A stretch of 64,000 nt of DNA from Hyaloraphidium curvatum (GCA_025558095.1 JAIVFI010000016.1:310001-374000); one strand, 5' to 3'. Counted from the first letter of the stretch, positions 39,121-48,604 are shown. Program-made: numbers and translations. Notes: generated by a model not told the origin, from the sequence alone.

Positions 39121-39458
39121 TCACTGCCCCGTCTTTGGCTCTCCCGCTTTGGCTTTCAGTTCCTCCACGCGCGACTTGACCTCTTCCATGTCCGTCGGCA
39201 TCACCTTCACTAGCGCGTGAATTGACGCCCGTGGGGGCCCCGATGCCACCTACGCGATGGCCCTCAGCCCGGCGCAGAGGCGATGCCACGGTCCGGTTCC
39301 AGTACTTGTCGAAAAACTCGGCAGTCTCGGGTATGTTGGACACCCACATCGCGAAGATCGGGGCGCCGATGTATATCACCCACTTGGCGCCCAAGACGGC
39401 CATCAGCTAGCATCCTGGACAACAGAGACTCACGGAGGCTCACGCGGAACATCTCCAT
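39121..39458 (-). CDS. PET100: PET100-like cytochrome c oxidase assembly factor
   Basis: Small single-pass mitochondrial protein needed for complex IV assembly. From ATG 39458 it reads MEMFR. A very short intron (GTGAGC to GCTAG, about 37 nt, near 39407-39443) joins to LMAVLGAKWVIYIGAPIFAM, then WVSNIPETAEFFDKYWNRT. This matches the PET100 core (EMFR, membrane helix, WVSN, FF). A second intron (GTGGCA to GTGAAG) joins to VMPTDMEEVKSRVEELKAKA and a stop at 39121-39123. The C-terminal acidic/basic helix fits the family. In-frame codons extend upstream to 39485 (MSRKAAASK). The protein may alternatively be spliced to the ORF at 39475-39672, which would add a presequence. It is convergent with DOHH. 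Confidence 0.68.
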
Positions 39459-39474
39459 CTTGCTTGCGGCAGCT

Positions 39475-39672
39475 TTACGGCTCATCCTTGGGGAGAATGT
39501 CCCAGTTGCCTGCCTGGCTTGCACGTCGTCGAAGAGGAGATCCCTCGTAGCCCGCAAGGCTCTTTCTGGGCGGGACAAATGCCTTGGCGCTCCTCGCTGC
39601 CACCGCGAGATAGATGGCGGGGCTGGCCAGGGTGGGGATGCACAGTTTGATCAAGCGTCGATCACCGTTCAC
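39475..39672 (-). CDS. Small ORF of unknown function upstream of PET100-like gene
   Basis: A 65-codon ORF on the PET100 strand ends 14 nt before the PET100 ATG. No gene lies opposite it. It begins MNGDRRLIKLCIPTLASPAI and continues YLAVAARSAKAFVPPRKSL, a basic, weakly hydrophobic segment resembling a mitochondrial presequence or a single amphipathic helix. It ends GNWDILPKDEP. I do not recognise the product. There are three readings: an independent small mitochondrial protein on a dicistronic or closely tandem mRNA; a 5' exon of PET100 spliced from a GTGCAAG donor near 39520 to an AAAG acceptor near 39472; or untranslated leader. Its start is 20 nt from the divergent UQCC6-like start. Confidence 0.4.
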   Translation of the reverse strand: MNGDRRLIKLCIPTLASPAIYLAVAARSAKAFVPPRKSLAGYEGSPLRRRASQAGNWDILPKDEP

Positions 39673-39692
39673 ATCACGTCTCCGGGTCCGCC

Positions 39693-39958
39693 ATGGGCCG
39701 TGTCCTGGGATTCGCCGTGATCCTGGGCGGCATGTTCACGGGTAAGCCGACGAAAGGAGAGCTCGGTTCGCCCTCTCTAACGTCCTGATGCGCAGGCAGC
39801 GTCATCGTCCATCGGTAATCGCCATCCACTTCCATCACCACCGAATACAAGACTGACTACGCAAAATTAACAGGCTCATCGCCCCTCCAATGGAGATACC
39901 CATTCCGCCACCGAAACCCCATGCCCAAAGCGATGCTGCTACTCCGGCAAAAGGTTGA
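39693..39958 (+). CDS. UQCC6: UQCC6/BRAWNIN-like micropeptide (complex III assembly), three exons
   Basis: A 50-residue protein assembled from exons 39693-39741, 39796-39814 (19 nt) and 39874-39958. Both introns have GTAAG/GTAAT donors, CAG acceptors and fungal-type branch sites (TCTAAC, ATTAAC). The product has a short hydrophobic helix (VLGFAVILGGMFTGSV), then IVHRLIAPPMEIPIPPPK, and ends PAKG. This aligns with the conserved BRAWNIN core, a helix followed by G-x-x-VVHR-x-x-x-P-x-x-x-IP-x-x-PPK. Vertebrate BRAWNIN is a mitochondrial inner-membrane micropeptide needed for respiratory complex III assembly. It is too fragmented to appear as a long open frame. It sits head-to-head with the PET100-like locus and overlaps the SPA2 3' end by 20 nt. 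Confidence 0.7.
39939..39958. other. Tail-to-tail overlap of UQCC6-like and SPA2-like coding ends
   Basis: The last 20 coding nt of the + strand micropeptide (stop 39956-39958) overlap the final codons of SPA2 on the - strand (stop TAG 39939-39941). The SPA2 reading depends on a 52-nt terminal intron with a CTAAAG branch that joins SYEVAKQ to VKELINLLPE. Confidence 0.6.
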
Positions 39959-42900
39959 TCAGCTCTTTGACCTGTGATGCGCTTTAGCTCGGACCGTCGC
40001 GGCGCGGCTGCGCGAACCCCCACCTGTTTGGCAACCTCGTAGCTTGCCGATGCCAGCTTCTGCTTGACGCTCTTTGCCTGCGTCTGCGGCGTGTTCACGA
40101 TGGAGTCCCCGAGCTCCTGCAGCTTGTCGTTGCTGCGCGGGCGTTAGCAAGGGCATGCTGGGCCGACTCCTGGGTCGGTTCGCACCTGGTTCGTAGAGAC
40201 TTGAGGATCTCCTCTCCCTGCGACCGCAAATGAGACGCCGATGGCTGCGTGAAGGCCGACTGGGTCGTGTCCACGAGCTCGTCCACGATGTTCGTGATGC
40301 CGCTGACGGTGTCGCGGAAGTCCTGCCCATAGGTGGTGGACTGCCGCATCGCATAGAGGAGCTGCTGGATCGCCTTGACGATCTGGTCCGTCTGCTTCTC
40401 CAGGTAGATCTGCGGCCGCGCGGAATAAGTAGCCACCAGAATCGACCCTGCAGACCACCAACTTTGAGCTCGTCGAGCTCCACGATCTCCTCCGCGCCGC
40501 TCGCAGCCGGCGGCTCGGCCGGAGACGGTTCCTGGTACTGGGAAGGGGGAGTAGGGACGACATCCGCCTGCACTGGGGGAGGCCCCCGTGCGCTGGTCGA
40601 GGAAGGAGGCCTGCGCTCCACCACTTCCGGCGGCTCGTAGGCCGCGGGGGCAGCCGACGTCGCCGGCGGCGGGCTGTACCCAGACGGTGCAGCCAGAGTC
40701 TGGTCGGTGGTAGGGGGCGGGTAGGAGGATGGCGCAGGTTGAGGCGATCGGCTGGGCGGCGGCTGAGGCGACACGGAAGGGGCGGGGTACTGGGGGCCGG
40801 CGCTCTGAGCAAGCTCCGGCTCCGGCCGCTGGTTTCCCGCGGCGCGAACCAAGTCATTGACGGCCGAAGTTAGGGCGTTTGTGGCCGAAACGAGCGCGTC
40901 TGGGCCCCAACTCGTGCCGGCCGCATGAGCCTTGGCGACACTCATCAGCCCAGACAAAGCGTTCGACAAAAGTCCCTTGGCGTTGGCCAAAACCGCGCGC
41001 TCGTGGTCAGAAACGGACGGAGACGCCTCCGCCGCCTCCACGTCCTCCGTTATGGTTTTGCACGCGATAACCACCGACTTCATGGCCACCAACACCATGG
41101 TCGGTTGATCGCCCCTGGGTAATCACCCGTTACAATCACGTGCACACGGCCATATGTGCCTGCACTCACTGCGATGCCTTGACCAGATCCTGAGAAGACG
41201 TTCTGTACGCTGCCAGGCGCGATTGTGCGACGACGGCGTCGGAGGAAACGGCGATGACAGGATCCAGTTCGAGGCTTTGCGCCGCACCAGGAACGAAGGC
41301 AGGGTTCGGCGGCGGCGGAATCGCCTGCACCGTCATCTGCGCTGTTGCTGCGGCAGCTGCTGCCGCGGCGGCAGCGGTTGCTGGGGAACGCGTAAAGAGC
41401 CCGCCGGTTGACGTGGAGACGCAAAAGTGCCCACCTCGAGCACGGGCTTCCTCCAACTGCGTCTGCAAAATCCGGTTCTGGCGCAGCCCATGAGCGAACG
41501 AAGGAGCCGACCTCCCCAGGGAAACTCACGTCGTCGGCCAAGCGCTGAATAGTTAGCAGATCACCGTCCCTCGCCGCGATGATCTCGTCGTTCTTCCTCG
41601 TCGCGAGGCGAAGTTCCTCCTGCATCATTGCAAACTCCTTCCGTGCCTTGTCCATTTCCATCTTGGAAGCATTCAGCTGCGAAACGGCGTCGTTGAACCG
41701 CCGCACGAGCTCCGCCTGCTGGGCAGCATTCTCGTTGTATCGACGGGTCGTCTCCGTCAACTGGTTCAGGTTGTCGTTATGGCGGCGAGTGGTTTCCTGG
41801 CATCGGCAGCACGTCAGCACCTGTCGGTACGGATAGCGCAGAACGCACGTTGAGGTTCGCGTTCAGGGCGTCGAGCTGCCTCTGCATAAGGTCGATCTTC
41901 GCCTCGTAATCCGTCCTCAACGTCCGAGCCTCCTGTGCTATGTTGACCATCTTGGCCTCGTACTCCCCCTTGAGTCTGGCCGACTCCTGGGCAACAGCCT
42001 GCGTTCTCCGATCAGCCTCCGCCATCTTCAGCTCGTAGTCCTGGATGCGCCGCTCGTAATCGGCCCTCATCTTGCCCACGTCCTCCGTTACCCTCTGTAT
42101 CCGCAACTCATATTCTTGCCGCACCCGCGCAACCTCCTGCCGTTGGGTGGATCAACAATCAGCGCCGACGTTTGTGCGGCCGCCAGAAGCTCCCACGGCA
42201 GCCGAAACCGCGGCAGAAGGCGCGGAGTAACCCGAAGGGGAGCCGATAGCCTGGCTGGGCCTGCCGCCGTCGAGACCGGCCATGAGGTTGTCCAGAGATG
42301 CGAAGTCCAATTGGTCCTTCCCGTTGGCCAACGGCGAAACAGCAGACAGGTTTTGGTCTTGCCTGTAGAGAGCCCCGGTCCCATCGCCCAACAGCGACTT
42401 GACGTGGATCAGTCAGGCCGAAAAGGGCCCAACGGCCGGGAGCAACTCACCCTGTTTGCACCATAGTCGGCCCCGAGCATCGATCCCCCTGCGCCTTGGC
42501 TCCCGTATCCATAGCCACCCGCAGACAAGCCAGCCGATACCCCGGCCGACATCCCCCCCAACGCTGCGTCGCGCGAGACCCACGGAAACCTGCGCTCGAT
42601 CTCGAAAAGAACGTCGCTGGCGAGGTCCTAAGAGGTGGGCACACGGCGTGAAGATATGGCAGTCCGGCACTCCACGCTCGCCTCACTCTGAAGCGCGAAG
42701 CTGGCAGCGTCGCCAGCTTCTGTCGAGCCTGGTTCCGTTTGGGGTGGAAGTCGTCGCGCACGGGCAGGAACGGAACTGGCGGCCAATGAGACTCCCCTCC
42801 AACCGCTCCCAAGAGCTGGTGCCACCTTCTGCTGCGTCCAGCTGTCTCCGCTTCATCTCATCGAAGACGTCCGTAGAGAGCTCTTGGAACTGCTGCTTGG

Positions 42901-43021
42901 TGAGCCGCGTCAACTTCTCCCGCGCCGACTGCCGCTGGGGGCTGGTCGAGGCCGCGCTCATCAAGTCCTTGGGAAGGTAGGCCCGGAGGGCCGAGTACTG
43001 GGCCTGCATCGCGGAGTCCAT
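39939..43021 (-). CDS. SPA2: SPA2-like polarity scaffold with two SHD repeats and coiled coil
   Basis: Scaffold of the polarisome class, which links formins and MAP kinases at growth sites. ATG 43021 starts MDSAMQAQYSALRAYLPKDL. The first Spa2-homology repeat is AREKLTRLTKQQFQELSTDV, then FDEMKRRQ (about 42860-42930). An intron leads to a second repeat, ARQKLATLPASRFRDLASDV, then LFEIERRFPW (42590-42720). Low-complexity Gly/Ala/Ser sequence precedes a long coiled coil (41580-42110, Arg/Glu-rich). A poly-Ala/Pro segment lies near 41300-41400. The C-terminal helical domain starts MKSVVIACKTITEDVEAAE near 41085 and continues through a Pro-rich linker to TDQIVKAIQQLLYAM and a tail ending KELINLLPE. 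No Arf-GAP or ankyrin part is present, which favours SPA2 over animal GIT. Exon borders are approximate. Confidence 0.78.
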
Positions 43022-43312
43022 TGTGGCCGCGAGCACGGAGTCGACAGGAGCCCGTCGCGCTCGGGGGTGGCCAGGCACCCGGGGATTCGCCGAACGCGAC
43101 GAGCGTCCAGCTGCCGGGCTTCCCCAGGGCCACCGTCACACTTTGCCAATAGAGGGGGGAGCCCGGGCGTGAAAGTCGCCGCGGAGGAGGAGGAACTGAA
43201 GGGGGACACCTGCTGCGGCCTCGGCCTCTCTGAGTGACTTACGCCTCCTCTCTCCTCTCCCTCTTTTCCCCCGCCCACCCCCAATGTTCTTCGTTTGTCT
43301 GGCGCGACCACC
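43022..43312. promoter_or_regulatory. UTP25-SPA2 tandem intergenic region
   Basis: These 291 nt hold the 3' flank of UTP25 and the promoter of SPA2, both on the - strand. A pyrimidine-rich block on the + strand (about 43241-43285: CCTCCTCTCTCC, CCCTCTTTTCCCC) is purine-rich on the SPA2 sense strand. No gene seen. Confidence 0.4.
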
Positions 43313-45821
43313 CTACGTGAATGTATTCTTCGATGGCGATAAAAGCCAATCATTCGCCCGTTCTGTTCCCACGATCCGCTCGAGCTTCAGCCGATCGAGC
43401 TTGCAGAACATCGCGACGCTGGAACCCCCGCCCGAGGGTGGTATCAGGCGGAGCATGTCCGAGTAGAAGGATGGATGCTCCGGAAGCGAGTAAAAGAGGA
43501 CGCGGTTCACTCCTTTGATGCGATATCTGCGGTTTCGTCGGTGATGGCTCGGGCGGCAAGCGCTAATCGAGCGTACCTGCGGAAGAAGTGGACCCGTTCG
43601 GTGACCAAGAGCACGCGAAAGTCCCCTTTGGCAAACTTTGCTCGATTCCGGTTAACGTCCGCTGGTTCGGTGTACCTGTCGTCGATCGGTCAACTCGTGC
43701 AGCACATAATCGGCGGCTTCCGCCTCACTCCGAAAGTGACGTGAAGCTGAAATCCCCCTTGGCAAGGTGATTCCGCAGCCGCACGAACTCAAAATACGAG
43801 GAAACAAAGACGAGGAGCCCGGGCAGCGAAGCGATCTGCAGTGACGGCAGCAACTGTACGGCGGACATCAGCGCAGCCCCTCCCGGTGGGTGCGGAAGAC
43901 GGCACATTTTCGATGAAGAATCGGAAACGCATCTCCGCCTCCTCCGCAGGTTTCCCGCAATCAAACCGCCGAAAGATCTTCGGGGGACGCGTTGACACGG
44001 CTGCACAGGGGCCCGCAACTCTTTACCTACTTGCGAAACGGTCGCGAAGCTGCGATCCACCCCAGCGTAAGTCCGGGCCGTCCGAACCAGTCCGCTAATG
44101 TTGTGGCAGCTTTTCTTCACCAGCGCGTTGATGTCGGGGGAATTGAGGGAGCTGACGATCACCGTCTGCCGCACGAAGCGCGCCCTGGCGAACCAGGTAA
44201 GACTGCAGAAGGGGCGCCCGATCACGAAACCTCACTTCCCGTCTAAACACCATTGCTTCACGCGCGAGAAATCGCAGCCATGCGGATCCTTCGGTATCAA
44301 ATTCAAGTTCTTGAAGACGTGCTGCGAACCGTGTCAAGCGCTGGGCCAGGAGATCAGACGGCCCACCAACCTGCACATGCTCCCAGTTCTGCATCAGGAA
44401 GACGTCGCACTGATCGAGGAACGCGACCTGGATCGACGAAAGGAAGTCGCCGATGTCGTCCTTCCCTCTGGATGTGGATGAAGGTGGCTCCGCGGGCGAT
44501 CGCGGGCCGCTCACCTCGCCTTTTCGCTGACCGTGCGGAGGCCTAGAGGAGATGCCACAATTATGTCCGACGAGAAAAAGTCGGTGAAGAGCTTGACTGC
44601 CTTCCGCGTGATCTTGAGCCCGATCTTGAAGTTGTCGTCCGTGTTGCCGGCGAAAAGACGCCTGAACTCCTCTGCGGCCTGCGATGAGCGAGGCGGGGGG
44701 GGGGGGGGGGGGGGGCTCGAAGACGTACCCGGTTTCGACTGGTCAAAGTGCTTGGCTTCGCCACCATCCCCGTACTCGTCCTCGAAACGCGCCTTGTTTT
44801 CCTGTACCGCAAATCAGCGCCCCGGCAAGGTATTCAGGAGGGCTACCTCACCTGCTGCGACGAGCCAGACAGGGCGATCAAACTGCGCACAAAGAGGTGG
44901 GCAGAGCTCCGAAACGGCAAGAGGACCAGGACCGTCGGCCTGGCAAAGGTCTGATCCCGAACATCCCTGAAACAACTGTCACAAATGACGCCTCGGGAAC
45001 CAGACCAGCGGCTTCTCACAGGGCGTTCGTCGTTCCTGAGGCGGCGGCGGCGTTGATCCGCTCGGTGTTTGCCAGGATTCTATCGCGGGTCCTGAGGCGA
45101 ACCGATCGGCAACGCGACAAGTGCATGACCATAAACTCCTCACTTGAGAACATGGTTGAGAGTGTGCAGGGCCATGAGGTCGTGCAGTTCTCCGCTGGTC
45201 AGTCCGCCCCGGTCCCCGATGACGATGTCCGAATAAGAGGAAACCCAAGGCCAGGCCTCGCTCTGGCTTTTGGAGAAGGCGAGCCCGTTCTCATCCTCAG
45301 GAAGCAGAGGGCGGTCGGCCGCTCTCGCCGCCGACTGTGCCCGCTTTTGCCACGGCTCGACGAGCTTCTTCTTGACCTGGCAGCGGAGCCTCGTGAGGTC
45401 CCGGACGCGAAGCCCGTTCCGACCAGGCCCACCAAGCATTTGCTACTCCATCCACGACCGTACTGGCGCCGGACAACGGATCCAAAGGTGTCCGAGTGGC
45501 TGGTTTGAACTTCACCCCGCCCGCTCTTGGCCTCTTGCGAGAACCGGTCGATGGCCTCGGATACCGAGTTCGCAAACTGCCAGTCATAGGCATCGTCTCC
45601 CTGTTCAGCGTCCACTGCGTCGAAGCTCTCGCCCTCGTGTTCCTTTCGCGGCAAGACCGGGGGTCGGGCAACGACGTCCGTTGCACCGACTTTGCCTGCA
45701 GCCCATGAACACGGCAACAACGACCGAAGCCCGACAGTGTCCCACCATCGCGGTCCTTCTTCTTACCCGTGCGATTGGTCTGCCCCGGCTCCCCAGTCTC
45801 CGTTTCTCGCCGGCGTTTCAT
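43313..45821 (-). CDS. UTP25: UTP25 / digestive-organ expansion factor (DEF), SSU processome
   Basis: Nucleolar helicase-like protein required for 18S rRNA processing. ATG 45821 gives [18 protein letters not shown]. An intron (GTAAGA to GCTGCAG, 71 nt) joins to [16 protein letters not shown]. An acidic stretch ([20 protein letters not shown]) follows. The core starts [20 protein letters not shown], then RDQG, and [14 protein letters not shown] near 44890-44990. An intron carrying a 21-nt C tract (sense strand) leads to [20 protein letters not shown], then [13 protein letters not shown], at about 44580-44690. The helicase-like C-terminal half has [20 protein letters not shown] near 43750-43830 and ends [20 protein letters not shown] near 43440-43500, with a stop at 43313. 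It is divergent from BOS1 (66 nt). Confidence 0.9.
44695..44715 (-). repeat. 21-nt homopolymer (poly-C on the UTP25 sense strand) inside an intron
   Basis: The + strand shows 21 consecutive G. On the UTP25 strand the run lies between donor GTACGT and acceptor CTCATCGCAG, so it forms most of the intron and serves as its polypyrimidine tract. The exact length of such a run is prone to sequencing error. Confidence 0.85.
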
Positions 45822-45887
45822 TGTTGTCGGTGAACGACCCGCCCGCGCGGCGCTGATCCCCACCCCGATACCCGCGCATGGCGACCT
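45822..45887. promoter_or_regulatory. UTP25/BOS1 divergent promoter
   Basis: Only 66 nt lie between the two start codons. The sequence is GC-rich (CCCGCCCGCGCGGCGCTG). No TATA box. Confidence 0.45.
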
Positions 45888-46689
45888 ATGGCGACGCTCC
45901 ATGTCCTGAGCGCCAATGCAACGCGCCAGCTCGACCAACTGGAGAATGATCTGCAGAGACTCGAGGGGCCCGGTGCTCCGCCGTCGCTGCAAGGTAGCAT
46001 GCCGAACCGTCTGCGACGCCGCCTCTGACCGGGCCGTCAGGGGAGATTTCGGCGTCCCTGGGCAACGCTTCGCGGCTATCCGACGAAATAGAGGCCATGG
46101 CAAAACGGGAGATTTCCATGCCGAAGCGGGAAAAAACCCTCTCGTGAGTCTGCCGAAACGGGCAGAGAGGCACACGTCTGAGGACGGACAGGCGGGCGGC
46201 GGAGATCCGGGACCGGGTCAGCGACTGCAGGCGGCGCTTGGACGCATGGAAGGCCAGGCAGCAGAAGCTCCTGCAGGAGCAGCAGGAGCGCCTGCGCTCG
46301 GAGCTGCTCGGGCCGGACAACCAGTCGATGGGAAGCGATTCCACCACGATACCCATGGGCGACTACTTTATTCGCGAAGGAGAGTCGCTGAAGAACGCAG
46401 GCATGCGCATAGACGAGTACATCAGCTCGGGCCGGAACGCCCTTCAGGAGCTGTTTGAGCAGCGGAGCATCATGAAGGTGAGGGCAGCGAGTGCTGGGGC
46501 GCGCCGGCTACCTTACCGGGACGCCAGAATGCTCAACGGAGGATTCTGGACATTGCAAATACCCTCGGGTTGTCGACGTCGGTGCTGAGGTACATAGAGC
46601 GAAGAGGGCAGCAAGACAAGTGGATCCTGTACGGCGGGATGCTGGTGACCCTTGTCATTCTTGGTCTGATAATCTGGTACCTGGCCTGA
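45888..46689 (+). CDS. BOS1: BOS1/membrin (GOSR2-type) Qb-SNARE
   Basis: SNARE for ER-Golgi vesicle fusion. ATG 45888 begins MATLHVLSANATRQLDQLEN, the N-terminal helix. After an intron (GTAGCA to CGTCAG) the reading continues EISASLGNASRLSDEIEAMA. After a second intron it reads RAAEIRDRVSDCRRRLDAWK, then ARQQKLLQEQQERLRSELLG. The SNARE helix is DEYISSGRNALQELFEQRSI, with the zero-layer Gln in ELFEQR. It is spliced to NAQRRILDIANTLGLSTSVL and then RYIERRGQQDKW. The protein ends in one C-terminal anchor (ILYGGMLVTLVILGLIIWYL) and TGA at 46687-46689. This order matches the GOSR2 family. An ATG at 45878 in another frame was not used. Confidence 0.9.
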
Positions 46690-46943
46690 TGTCGCCGGCG
46701 GCCCAAAGAGCACCCCCAACGTCAATCGAGTCATTGTAGAGGGAACGACCGATTCCCGCGGCATCTCTGATGCTCGCCGCGTTCTCACTGACGCTCAGTG
46801 CCGCTCCGCGGGCGCGCTCGGCGCGATGCACAGCGGAGGGGTTCACTTGGAATCACTGCGGCGGCAACGCGAGTCAAGACTTCCGCGGCATGCAGTTACT
46901 CAGTGCCCGTTCGCGCACCGATGTAGAGGCACTGCGGTGCCAG
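46690..46943. other. BOS1/MED20 convergent intergenic region
   Basis: These 254 nt between two stop codons are the longest tail-to-tail gap here. Presumably it holds both 3' UTRs. No gene, tRNA or convincing hairpin was recognised. Confidence 0.4.
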
Positions 46944-47759
46944 CTACAAGAAGGAAGATACGGCCCGCAGCAACGTGAACGCCGAGTGCAGGTCCGAGTT
47001 TTCTGTCGCCGACAGTCCGCAAGCCTCGAAGGCTGGCTTCGCGAGCTGCGCCTTGATCCTGTCCGCAGACGTGCCCCGTAGCGAGCCTAGCAGAGACGTA
47101 GCAAGGGCCGTGGCGGCATCCCATCCGACGTCGAGCGAATGGGACGAGCTGGTGGATTCCACCTGGACACCGTCCCGTTACAACCACGGCAGCCCGTTAC
47201 AACCCGGCAGCACCACGGAGGCGACCTCTGAAGCCCACCTCCAAAACGATGCCGCGGTTCTCGCTCGCAATAACGACGACGCCGAGCCGCACGAGGAACT
47301 TGTCCATCTCGAAAACGGAGCCCTTGTGCGGCAAGATGTTGGAATTAGGGTAACAGCCTGTCAGTGGGCCGTACCTGGATCATCAAGCCGATCCTCGGCG
47401 CCCAGCTCGTCTTGGCGCGGGAAACGATCGCCTCGAAGGCCGGTTCGGTTTCCACGACCACGGTGCCGTCGACCATGGCGTACATGCGGCCGGCGTCGGA
47501 TCCCGACTGCATGACCATGAGGCGGCGACCCTTGCGGACGCCGGAGTCCGCGGGTGCCTCCTCGCCGACGGGCAGGAACACGCGGCAGAGCACGCTCCAT
47601 TTGCCGGCCTGCCTCCCGTCATGAACGTTGGAGATCCGATCCCTGATTGCCGTGGCCAGGTCCGCCATCCGACCCTCCCGCAGCGACACGGCACTGCGAA
47701 GCATTTCATCAGCACCAGCGTCGCTTTTTGCAGGGAGCGGCTCACCATGTCACGCCCAT
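46944..47759 (-). CDS. MED20: Mediator subunit MED20
   Basis: Head-module subunit of Mediator, pairing with MED18 and contacting RNA polymerase II. The first exon is only MGVTC: ATG 47759, then donor GTGAGC and an intron to GCTTCGCAG. This is the classic MED20 start. The joined reading continues AVSLREGRMADLATAIRDRI and KWSVLCRVFLP. Next come RRLMVMQSGSDAGRMYAMVD, then GTVVVETEPAFEAIVSRAKT, the beta-barrel core. A further exon reads EMDKFLVRLGVVVIASENRG, then IVLEVGF (about 47240-47310), matching the conserved IRLG...GVVLEVEY block. The C-terminal helices (WDAATALATSLLGSLRG to HSAFTLLRAVSSFL) end at TAG 46944-46946. The orthologue call rests on these motifs and the exact MGVTC start. Confidence 0.78.
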
Positions 47760-47893
47760 TTCGTGCGGCCCGGACTCAGTCTTTGATGAGACCTCCCAGC
47801 AGCCAGAAGATCGCGCGCCTGTCCGAAGTTCTGCTTTGACGACTCGAGGCTCTGGTCCAGAAAGGTCGACGGGGCAACTCTTACGCTTCAAAG
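47760..47893. promoter_or_regulatory. MED20/CCDC43 divergent promoter
   Basis: 134 nt between two ATGs. No TATA box or outstanding motif seen. Confidence 0.4.
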
Positions 47894-48604
47894 ATGGGCA
47901 ACGTGCGTGACTATGTCATCATCGGGCTCGAGGCGATGCTGGGGGGCGCGCCGGACGATGCAATCGTGGATTATATCGCGCATGCTACGCTGGCCGACGA
48001 CGACGAGAGCGAGATTCGCGATGCGATCGGCTCGTTCCTGTCTTCGGTGAAGGAAGACGCGACGGATGGCGAGACGCAGGAGTTCATAGACGGGCTGCTT
48101 TCGGCGAGGGCTGCGTGGCTGCTCAGCAGGGAGCAAAAGGAAGCCTTGAGCAAGTCGCATGCAATCGACCTTCAGCGCGCCGCGGAACGAACTGCTCTTG
48201 AACTCGATCGGGGAGAGCAGGATGCGCGGATGGTGAAACCCGTGCTTTCGGACGACGAAAAGAAGCGGCGGGAGCATCTTTTTTCCCAATACGGAGTCTC
48301 CGCCGTGGAGACGGACGATGCCGCGCTCGAGGACACGTTCTTCGAGCGGGCAAACGCCGGGGATTCGGCACCGGCGCTCGCACGGAACGACAACCGTGCC
48401 ACTGTCAAGGCGGAGGAGGACCGCAAACGCCGCCAGATGTCAATGGAGCACGAGAAAGCAAAAGAGAGGGAGAAGGAGCTGAAGGCGAAGCAGCAGCTCG
48501 AGCTCGAGAAGGAAAAAAAAAGGACGCAAAAGAAGGGTACGCTGGCACAAGCTGCTTCGATGGGCTGCCAATGACATCCGAAGCCAGAGAAGCGACGCAT
48601 GTGA
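47894..48604 (+). CDS. CCDC43: CCDC43-like coiled-coil protein
   Basis: Conserved eukaryotic protein of poorly defined function. ATG 47894 begins MGNVRDYVIIGLEAMLGGAP. An acidic helical domain (DDDESEIRDAIGSFLSSVKE) matches the N-terminal half of CCDC43. The C-terminal half is a highly charged helix (EEDRKRRQMSMEHEKAKERE, then KELKAKQQLELEKEKKRTQ). The unspliced reading would end at 48574 (GTLAQAASMGCQ). However, a 51-nt intron (GTACGC to AGCCAG, 48536-48586) instead gives the tail KKRTQKKEKRRM and a stop at 48602-48604. That tail resembles the CCDC43 C-terminus (KKRTQ followed by basic residues), so I prefer it. It is convergent with TAP42 (13 nt between stops). Confidence 0.75.

Noticed and set aside
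39835..40098. SPA2 C-terminus continuing to a stop at 39835
   Set aside because: This reading would add a Gly-rich hydrophobic tail and cover most of exon 3 of the micropeptide. The 52-nt intron gives a conserved-looking end (KELINLLPE) instead.
39939..43021. Identity as an animal-type GIT/p95-APP protein
   Set aside because: The SHD repeats are shared with GIT, but there is no Arf-GAP or ankyrin sequence before them and the start is well placed, so a SPA2-type scaffold fits better.
44684..45508. 274-codon open frame on the + strand
   Set aside because: It is antisense to the UTP25 exons and runs through the 21-nt G tract, giving a poly-Gly stretch. The opposite strand carries clear UTP25 motifs.
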